Origin: Abyssalbus ytuae
GTDB taxonomy: Bacteria; Bacteroidota; Bacteroidia; Flavobacteriales; Flavobacteriaceae
DNA length: 64,000 nt
NCBI RefSeq assembly: GCF_022807975.1
Contig: NZ_CP094358.1
Coordinates: forward strand, 1,240,001 to 1,304,000
Direction of reading: 5' to 3'
This document shows, one piece after another, positions 57,585-64,000 of this stretch. The notes below the pieces were generated by a model that did not search any database, was not told the origin of the DNA, and was given only the letters and a program-made list of their open reading frames with translations. The translations under genes were made by a program, and so were the position numbers. The stretch's first letter is position 1. Each line of letters starts with the position of its first letter.

Positions 57585-57633
57585 TGTGTCCCTGGTTCCC
57601 CCAATGTTTCGGGGCTGGAGGTACTACTACCTA
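57585..57633 (+). repeat. Degenerate copy of the tRNA-Phe 3' portion (possible att scar)
   Basis: TGTGTCCCTGGTTC (57585-57598) repeats tRNA positions 57447-57460 exactly. After a short CCCC...CGGGG hairpin in place of the T-loop, CTGGAGG-TACTACTACCT continues like the tRNA 3' end CTGGAGGCACCACCT. The copy ends just before the fucosidase gene. This is the usual footprint of integration at a tRNA, but no integrase is present. Confidence 0.6.
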
Positions 57634-57651
57634 AACCCACAACAAATTCTC

Positions 57652-59193
57652 TTATAAGGTTTTTATCTTGAACACAAATGCTTTATCATCTGGTTTTGAG
57701 GTTGGAGTTGTAAGATAGAGCCCTTCATCTTTTAATTTAAATAGAATATTTTCATTTGAGCCCAAAACACTTATTGACTTTATTTTTGGCTGCGAAACCA
57801 AGCTTTTTTTTGAAAAAGCAGTTAAAACTATTTGTTTATTTTCTCCTGGCCATCCCAGTACAATAGCATAAATGTTGTTTTCTTTTTGTGTATATCGGAT
57901 ATCTTGCGCAGTATAAGATAATTTATCTAAAAACATCCCGGATTTATCTTGTTTTGTGGGACCTTCTCCAAAAATATCCCAGGTTGAGGAACCATAAATA
58001 GCTTCTCCGTTAATTTTTAACCAATTACCAATGGTTAATAAAATATCTTTTTGAGCTTGTGGGATTTCGCCATTGGCCCTTGGAGATACATTTAGCATCA
58101 TTGCGCCATTTTTACTTACAATGTCTGCTAAAAGGTCAATAATTTCGTCAGCAGTTTTGTATTGCAAGCCTTGCACATAGCTCCAACTTCCCAAGGAAAC
58201 CGTTTCATCAGTCAGCCAATAGTCTTTAGTGATTTTGTTCATCCTACCTTTTTCAAAATCTTCTAAGCTAACTGACTTGGGCAATTCTCCTTCTTTATGG
58301 GTTATCACCACTTCCTGATTTCTTGCTAAGGATTGGTTAATAAAATAGGCTGCAAATTCTTTTTTGTATTCATCAGGGATTTTATCCAGCTTACCATCAA
58401 AATAAATTAAGTCCGGGTGGTAGTTATCTATAACCTCCTTCAATTCACCCAACCAATTTTTATAAAACTGTTCTTTAGGAATATTTCCATACATAATACT
58501 AATAATGGAATCTTTGGATGAAGTTGCCATTTTGGGGTTATACGGGAAATAGGATGTATCATCCAGCCATTTGGTTGAGTCTTTTTGAAATATTTGAAGG
58601 TTTCGGGCTTTATGGAATGAGGTGACGAATTTCATCCCCTTTCTATGAATGGCTTTCTCCAATTCTCCCACAATATCTTTATGGGGGCCTTTGTCTATGG
58701 AATTCCAAGGGTTAATTTCACTATCCCAGTTGGACCACCCGTCATGATGCTCTGCTACAATACCTGCAAACTTAGCTCCTGATTTTTCAAACAAATCAGC
58801 CCAATTTTGAGCATCAAATTTTTCGGCCTTGAACTTAGGCACGAAATTATGATAACCAAATTCAGACAGGCTACCATAAGTAGCTATGTGGTGCTTATTT
58901 TCGTTGCTCCCCTCTATGTGCATAAGGCGTGGGTACCAATCGTTGGCATATTCGGGAACAGATAATACGCCCCAATGTGCATAAATTCCAAATTTTGCCT
59001 CACGAAACCATTCCGGAGCTTCATTATAAGCTGCTAAAGAGTCCCAATTGGCAGTATAATGAGGTAGTGGCTTATGCTCATTATGTTTTTTATTGGGATT
59101 ACAATTTAAAAAAAGACTTATTAATATTAAAAAACAAATCTTACTGCTAAGTGCCTTAAAGTTATTTTCCTGGGTTTTATAAATTGAATTCAT
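57652..59193 (-). CDS. Alpha-L-fucosidase, GH29, lipoprotein
   Basis: 513 residues. The signal ends in a lipobox (LFLNCNPN). The GH29 barrel has EWFREAKFGIYAHWGVLSVPEYANDWYPRLM (cited in part, AKFGIYAHWGVLS), AEHHDGWSNWDS and the segment DLIYFDGKLD, which carries the likely nucleophile Asp. A C-terminal beta-domain follows. It releases alpha-L-fucose from glycans in the periplasm. It lies 2 bp downstream of the BACON-GH5 gene. Confidence 0.94.
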   Translation of the reverse strand: MNSIYKTQENNFKALSSKICFLILISLFLNCNPNKKHNEHKPLPHYTANWDSLAAYNEAPEWFREAKFGIYAHWGVLSVPEYANDWYPRLMHIEGSNENKHHIATYGSLSEFGYHNFVPKFKAEKFDAQNWADLFEKSGAKFAGIVAEHHDGWSNWDSEINPWNSIDKGPHKDIVGELEKAIHRKGMKFVTSFHKARNLQIFQKDSTKWLDDTSYFPYNPKMATSSKDSIISIMYGNIPKEQFYKNWLGELKEVIDNYHPDLIYFDGKLDKIPDEYKKEFAAYFINQSLARNQEVVITHKEGELPKSVSLEDFEKGRMNKITKDYWLTDETVSLGSWSYVQGLQYKTADEIIDLLADIVSKNGAMMLNVSPRANGEIPQAQKDILLTIGNWLKINGEAIYGSSTWDIFGEGPTKQDKSGMFLDKLSYTAQDIRYTQKENNIYAIVLGWPGENKQIVLTAFSKKSLVSQPKIKSISVLGSNENILFKLKDEGLYLTTPTSKPDDKAFVFKIKTL

Positions 59194-59195
59194 TA

Positions 59196-60629
59196 TTATG
59201 GGTTGGTAATTGCATCTATTATGGCGGGAAAGGCTTCTTCTCCTGTACTACGATTAAACAATCCCATGTTATGATTGTCTGTGTATCCGTTATCCCAGGT
59301 TATCGGTACCATTCCGTGTTCTAATGCTGACTCTGTAGTTTTTTCATAATAATACTCCCTATAAGTTTCAGCACCATCAACTTCTTCTCTATAGCTAGCT
59401 CCATACTCACCCAGAATGACTCCAATTCCCTGACTTACAAAAGTACCATACATTTTTTGGAACTGTGCCTCCAGCCAATCTTCATCTCCCCAACCGGCGG
59501 TTGCTGAAGGGTCTGTTGGAATAGAACCCCATTGCCAAACATTATCACTATCTACATTTAATGTAAAGTCATAGGGATCATAATAATGAACTTCCATCAA
59601 CATTCGGTTTTCAACAATATCATCCGGAATAACAGCAAAATTTACTGTATGATCGATATTGGTATTAAAGCCCTGAACAGTTAAATATCTATAGGCATTC
59701 TTACCTCCCGTTTCTCTAACTGTTGATATAAATTTTTGATTAAAACTATTTTGAACTGTATAGTATTCTTCAGTGGGGGTTCCATAATCCCCATCAACCA
59801 TTACCTCATTGGTTCCTGCAAAAATTAAATGATAGTCATAGTCTCTAAAATGAATAGCTATTTGTTCCCACATTTTACTTAAACGGTTGTTTACATAATT
59901 TTGATCTTCATAAGTAGGTTGCATCCAACCGCCATCCCAGTGGATATTAATAATGGCAAACATATCATTATCCAAAACATAGTTTACTACTTCTTCAACT
60001 CTATTTAAACCTTCTACACTAATAATATAATTTTCGTCATTTTCTTGTATATAATTACTCCATGCAACAGGAATTCTAACGGTATTGAAACCTGCTTCTT
60101 TTACAGCATCAATTAATTGTTTATTAATCATTGGGTTTCCCCAAGCTGTTTCCCCGCCTACTGCATCCAGGGAATTTCCTACATTCCACCCCACTCCCAT
60201 CATACCTGTTAGTTCTACTGCTGTATAATTACTCATTCCATTTGAATCTGGAGATATAGTAAGTAAAAAAGCATTTTGAGTAACCTGAATATCAAAAGAT
60301 TTGTCATGTGTAAATACTGTTACCACCCCTGTTCGCTGTCCTCCTGTAGTATTTGCCCGGGCAGTTACTGTTATTGAAGTACTTCCCACTCCGGAATCCT
60401 GAGAAACACTTAACCAGTCATCACTAGTGTTGGCTCCCCATTTTATACTTAGGGATGCTGTAATATTGAATGTTTCTTCTCCACCCTGGGCAATGAATGA
60501 TAAATCCTCCTGATTTACGGATATACTGCTGTCTGGTATATTATTATTATCATCATCATTACAAGCATTAGCTACAAATAAAATTGCTAACATTAATGTA
60601 ACCCTGAGTATTTGATGAATTATTTTCAT
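59196..60629 (-). CDS. GH5 endo-glucanase with BACON domain, lipoprotein
   Basis: 477 residues. Lipobox (FVANACNDDDN) and an acidic linker precede a BACON domain (about 35-118; SLSIKWGANTSDDWLSVSQDSG, ending FDIQVTQN). The GH5 barrel starts with NGMSNYTAVELTGMMGVGWNVGNSLDA (cited in part) and has acid/base Glu in FAGTNEVMVDG and nucleophile Glu in VILGEYGAS; EVHYYDPYDFTL is typical of GH5 subfamily 4. It likely cuts a beta-1,4-glucan backbone (xyloglucan or mixed) at the cell surface. It is 16 bp downstream of the GH3 gene. Confidence 0.93.
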   Translation of the reverse strand: MKIIHQILRVTLMLAILFVANACNDDDNNNIPDSSISVNQEDLSFIAQGGEETFNITASLSIKWGANTSDDWLSVSQDSGVGSTSITVTARANTTGGQRTGVVTVFTHDKSFDIQVTQNAFLLTISPDSNGMSNYTAVELTGMMGVGWNVGNSLDAVGGETAWGNPMINKQLIDAVKEAGFNTVRIPVAWSNYIQENDENYIISVEGLNRVEEVVNYVLDNDMFAIINIHWDGGWMQPTYEDQNYVNNRLSKMWEQIAIHFRDYDYHLIFAGTNEVMVDGDYGTPTEEYYTVQNSFNQKFISTVRETGGKNAYRYLTVQGFNTNIDHTVNFAVIPDDIVENRMLMEVHYYDPYDFTLNVDSDNVWQWGSIPTDPSATAGWGDEDWLEAQFQKMYGTFVSQGIGVILGEYGASYREEVDGAETYREYYYEKTTESALEHGMVPITWDNGYTDNHNMGLFNRSTGEEAFPAIIDAITNP

Positions 60630-60645
60630 GGTGGTAGTATTTAAA

Positions 60646-62892
60646 TTATTTTATTTCAATTGATATTTCTGATTTTATATTTCTTGAAGAATTCCCCACT
60701 TTAATGGTATAATCTCCTTTTTCTACTTCCCAAGATTTAGTATTGACGTTATAAAAAGCCAATTCTTTGACCGGAAAAGAGATTGTGACTAATTCTTCAT
60801 TTCCCGGAGCCACCTCTACCTTGCAGAACCCTTTTAATTCTTTTGCTGCTCTCTCAACCTTTGATCCTGGTTTGGAAATATAAACCTGAACTACTTCTTT
60901 ACCGTTTCTTCTGCCTGTATTTTTTACTAAAACTTCAACAGAAACAATATCTTCTTCCGTATATTCCTGCTTGTTTGTTTTTACTTCTGAAAATTCAAAA
61001 GTTGCATATGACAGCCCATAACCAAAAGGATATAACGGATCTATATTTTTGGTATCAAACCAACGGTAACCCACCAGAATACCTTCATCATAAGAAACGG
61101 TATCATCCCCGGGAAAACTATTAGTGGCATGTGCAGGTGAGTCTTTTAATGTAACCGGCATGGTCCAAGGTAATTTGCCTGACGGATTTACTTTTCCTAA
61201 AAGCACATCTGCTAAAGCATTTCCGCCTTCAGAACCATTAAACCAGGACCAGACCACAGCATTGGATTTTTCTGTAATATTTTTGATATTGAAAGGTGCT
61301 CCGGCTATAAATACCACAATAGTATTGGGATTTACCTCCAAAACTTTTTCAATTAGTTCTTCTTGTCCAAATGGTAAGGATAAACTAGCCCTATCAGAAG
61401 CTTCGGTCTCGTAATCTCTGTTAGAGCCCGCGAAAATAATGGTCAGATCAGAATCCCGGGCAGCCTTTAATGCTTCATCTAATAGTTTCGGATTCAATTC
61501 ATTTATAGTTACCGGACCATTTAAGGTTATATCTCCAAATTTGGCTTTTTCATCATTGGCATAACGTTCGTGATAACCTTTAGCATAATTGATTTTGATT
61601 TCTTTTGGCAGCCTGTTTTGAAGTCCTTCTAAGGGGGTTATTTCCCTTTTTGTTTTTACCCCGGCACCAAAACCTCCCAGAGAATTTTTCTTAGTGGCAT
61701 TGTTACCAATAACTGCTATACTTTTTATATCATTTAGTTGAAGTGGTAAAAGGCCTTTTTCATTCTTCAATAATACGACACTCTCTGAGGCAATGTTATA
61801 GGCATCTTTAAAATGGGCTTCGGTATCAATAGTTCCTTTAGCTCTTCCTTTGTTATCAATACTCTTTAATGTAAACATAACCCTTAGGATTCTTTTTACC
61901 GATTTATCCACTTCTTTTTGGGCTATTTCACCTTCTTTCACAGCTTTTATCAACATATCTGCATAATAAAACTCATTGAAGGGTTTAGGTGTTCCCATTT
62001 CTATATCTGTTCCTCCTTCCAAAGCCTTTTTAGTATCATGAACAGCTGCCCAATCTGAAATAACAATACCTTCAAATCCCCATTCATTCCTCAAAACATC
62101 ATTCAACATATAACTGTTTTCACACAAATACTCCCCTCTAAATTTATTATAAGCTCCCATAAAACTATAGGCATTTGCCTCTTGTACGGCTGCTTTAAAA
62201 GCTGGCAAATAAATCTCCCTTAAAGCTCTCTCGTCAATCTGAACATCTACAAAATCTCTATGGGTTTCCTGGTTATTGGCTGCATAATGTTTTACACAAG
62301 CTGCCACATTGTTTTCCTGCAGCCCGACTATAAATGGTACTGTGAGCTTTTTATTCAAAAAAGGGTCTTCGGTAAAATATTCATAGGTTCTACCACCCAA
62401 AGGTGTTCTTATAATATTGATGGCAGGTGATAATAATACATCTTTATCCCTGGCTATAGCTTCTTGCCCTACACTATTTCCAAACGTATATGCCAAATCG
62501 GTATTCCAGGTGGCGGCCAAACCGCCTCCGGCTGGATAATAAGTAGCAAAATCATTCTCCCAACCAGCTGGTACCCAGGAATTTTGGGAAATTTCTTCAC
62601 GAACCCCCAAAGGCCCATCAGCCATGGTTAATTCCGGAATACCCAAACGTTTTACAGCAGCCGTTGCGAACATAGAATTACCATGTAGCATCCCTATCTT
62701 TTCTTCCAGGGTCATCTGAGATATGAGACTATCAATCTTGACATCAAATTCATGAGTGAGAGGGTTTCCCTGATATAATTTTTCAACCTTGGATTCTAAT
62801 ACATTGGATGGTTCTGATTCTTTTTTTTCTTTACATGACCAAACCATTAAAATTGTTGAAATAACTGACAAATAAATGATTTTATTCTTCAT
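60646..62892 (-). CDS. Beta-glucosidase, GH3, lipoprotein
   Basis: 748 residues from ATG 62892 (MKNKIIYLSVIST), with a lipobox ILMVWSCKEK. An in-frame ATG at 62940 would overlap the upstream gene and add residues ahead of the signal, so it is rejected. It has GH3 N-domain with nucleophile Asp in GIVISDWAAVHD, KHYAANNQETHRD, the GH3 C-domain and a fibronectin-III-like C-terminal domain (VEVLVKNTGRRNGKEVVQVY). It removes beta-linked glucose from oligosaccharides in the periplasm. Confidence 0.95.
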   Translation of the reverse strand: MKNKIIYLSVISTILMVWSCKEKKESEPSNVLESKVEKLYQGNPLTHEFDVKIDSLISQMTLEEKIGMLHGNSMFATAAVKRLGIPELTMADGPLGVREEISQNSWVPAGWENDFATYYPAGGGLAATWNTDLAYTFGNSVGQEAIARDKDVLLSPAINIIRTPLGGRTYEYFTEDPFLNKKLTVPFIVGLQENNVAACVKHYAANNQETHRDFVDVQIDERALREIYLPAFKAAVQEANAYSFMGAYNKFRGEYLCENSYMLNDVLRNEWGFEGIVISDWAAVHDTKKALEGGTDIEMGTPKPFNEFYYADMLIKAVKEGEIAQKEVDKSVKRILRVMFTLKSIDNKGRAKGTIDTEAHFKDAYNIASESVVLLKNEKGLLPLQLNDIKSIAVIGNNATKKNSLGGFGAGVKTKREITPLEGLQNRLPKEIKINYAKGYHERYANDEKAKFGDITLNGPVTINELNPKLLDEALKAARDSDLTIIFAGSNRDYETEASDRASLSLPFGQEELIEKVLEVNPNTIVVFIAGAPFNIKNITEKSNAVVWSWFNGSEGGNALADVLLGKVNPSGKLPWTMPVTLKDSPAHATNSFPGDDTVSYDEGILVGYRWFDTKNIDPLYPFGYGLSYATFEFSEVKTNKQEYTEEDIVSVEVLVKNTGRRNGKEVVQVYISKPGSKVERAAKELKGFCKVEVAPGNEELVTISFPVKELAFYNVNTKSWEVEKGDYTIKVGNSSRNIKSEISIEIK

Positions 62893-62905
62893 GGTCTTTT
62901 TATAG

Positions 62906-64000
62906 TTATAGTTTTTTAAATCGAATAGCTGTACCCCCACCTGTGGCCAATTTTAATTTTAACTTATCTTGAGCAGTAACCTCTTGTTTTGAAATATCTA
63001 CTTTTTCAGGGTTATGCTCCAAAGTAGTGTCAGAGGCATCTGCATAAATTTGTGCTTCGTATTTTCCATTTTCCAAGAAGGATAAATCGATTTCCAATTC
63101 TCTTGATTTTTCATTAGTAATACTTCCTAAATACCAGTCTTTACTTTTCAAATCTTTTCTAACAGTTGTAATATATTCACCTATTTCGGCATTTAATACT
63201 TTGGTATCTTCCCAATCTGTAGGTACATCCGTCAAAAACCGGAATGCCGGGTTGCCTATATAATTTTCGGGTAAATCGGCCAGCATTTGAATAGGCGAGT
63301 AAAATACTACGTACAAGGCCAATTGTTTGGCTGCTGTGGTATGCACACGACGATTATTAAACCCTTTGGTTTCCATAATATCCAATATACCAGGCGTAAA
63401 GTCCATAGGGCCAGACAACATCCTGGTAAAGGGTAAAATCACTGTATGATTAGGTGGATTACCTTCGCTCCAAGCGTTATATTCCTGTCCGCGGGCACCT
63501 TCACGGGCCATCATATTGGGATAGGTCCTTCGTTCGCCTGTAGCTTTTATAGGTTCATGAAAATTTACAGTTAGTTGATATTGCGCTGCTTTTTCCAACA
63601 CCCAACGGTAGTATTGTACACCAAATTGGCTGCCGTGCCATTCTTTCATATTGAGCATGTCTCCCACTTGCCCTATTTTCACATCGTGGATGCCTAAATT
63701 TTTGTATAACTGCATACCGGCATCTATTTGCTTTTTATAGTTGATGATATTAGAACCTGTTTCGTGGTACCCAATGATTTTAACACCTTTTTCTTTGGCA
63801 TAATCTACCACCTTTTGATAGTCAAAATCGGGAGTTGCTTCTGTAAAACTAAATTCATGCATTTTGTTTTCGTACCAAGCAGGTGTCCAACCTTTATTCC
63901 ACCCTTCAACAAGCATATGATGAATGCCTAATTGGTTGGTCATATCTATATAGTCCAGTGAATTTTTGGTACTGGCTCCGTGTTTAGGCCCTTCCCAAAA
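62906..64000 (-). CDS. GH97 alpha-glucosidase-like enzyme, N-terminus cut by window edge
   Basis: The frame stays open to base 64000 (the reading WEGPKHGASTKNSLDYIDM precedes the first Met), so the N-terminal half is outside. Three Glu residues are spaced as the inverting GH97 catalytic set of SusB (Glu439, 508, 532, offsets 69 and 93): HETG, NFHEP and GARGQE. The nucleophile Asp of retaining members is replaced by Gly (KIGQVGD). This points to an inverting alpha-glucosidase. The C-terminal beta-domain is complete. Confidence 0.93.
   Translation of the reverse strand, partial: FWEGPKHGASTKNSLDYIDMTNQLGIHHMLVEGWNKGWTPAWYENKMHEFSFTEATPDFDYQKVVDYAKEKGVKIIGYHETGSNIINYKKQIDAGMQLYKNLGIHDVKIGQVGDMLNMKEWHGSQFGVQYYRWVLEKAAQYQLTVNFHEPIKATGERRTYPNMMAREGARGQEYNAWSEGNPPNHTVILPFTRMLSGPMDFTPGILDIMETKGFNNRRVHTTAAKQLALYVVFYSPIQMLADLPENYIGNPAFRFLTDVPTDWEDTKVLNAEIGEYITTVRKDLKSKDWYLGSITNEKSRELEIDLSFLENGKYEAQIYADASDTTLEHNPEKVDISKQEVTAQDKLKLKLATGGGTAIRFKKL

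Overview
The window comes from a member of the Bacteroidetes, most likely a marine or environmental Flavobacteriaceae. The evidence is a complete gldK-gldL-gldM-gldN cluster (type IX secretion and gliding motility), promoters of the Bacteroidetes TTTG / TAnnTTTG type, tandem POT peptide transporters beside a dipeptidyl peptidase IV, a BACON-domain glycanase, and AT-rich DNA with short intergenic gaps. It is mostly a core chromosomal region. I see no transposase, integrase, phage gene or CRISPR array.

Left part (1-10.7 kb, minus strand): a partial FAD oxidoreductase, gldN-M-L-K, an arginase-fold protein that has lost several metal ligands, topA, and an LVIVD-repeat lipoprotein. Next (10.8-18 kb, plus strand): miaB, a sigma-54 activator without a receiver domain, lptE, a Glu/Lys-rich protein, secG, then groES-groEL behind a strong terminator and a 16-bp palindrome. 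At 18-25 kb (minus strand): the anaerobic ribonucleotide reductase nrdG-nrdD behind a cobalamin riboswitch, then a copper module made of a secreted HMA protein, a CopA ATPase and an HMA-AraC regulator.

Middle (24.8-40.6 kb): a GAF/fRMsr-like protein, purH, the rod-shape operon mreB-mreC-mreD-pbp2-rodA, a convergent prc plus orphan OppC-type permease pair, then surE, a small membrane protein, lpxB, a C40 peptidase and a ComEC-like channel. At 40.6-48.9 kb: dpp4 with two POT transporters (peptide scavenging), then class II HMG-CoA reductase with a GYDIA-type GHMP kinase (mevalonate route).

At 48.9-49.6 kb lies a gene-free stretch with a nested minisatellite: six in-register 41-nt units, then 27-nt units, with G+C rising from about 29% to about 60%. 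A minus-strand envelope operon follows (49.6-57.3 kb): coaX, an outer-membrane beta-barrel protein, a repeat-rich protein, lptC, a 63-residue membrane protein, a CNNM/CorC protein and a PpiD-like chaperone. A tRNA-Phe with a textbook promoter and terminator stands at 57.4 kb. A degenerate copy of its 3' portion lies just downstream. Past it begins a glycoside hydrolase cluster (GH29, BACON-GH5, GH3, partial GH97) that runs off the right edge and looks like part of a xyloglucan- or beta-glucan-type utilization locus.

The most unusual features are the nested repeat array, the B12 riboswitch on the B12-independent reductase, the degenerate arginase-fold protein next to the secretion genes, the HMA-AraC fusion in the copper module, and the tRNA-Phe 3'-end duplication at the edge of the glycan locus.
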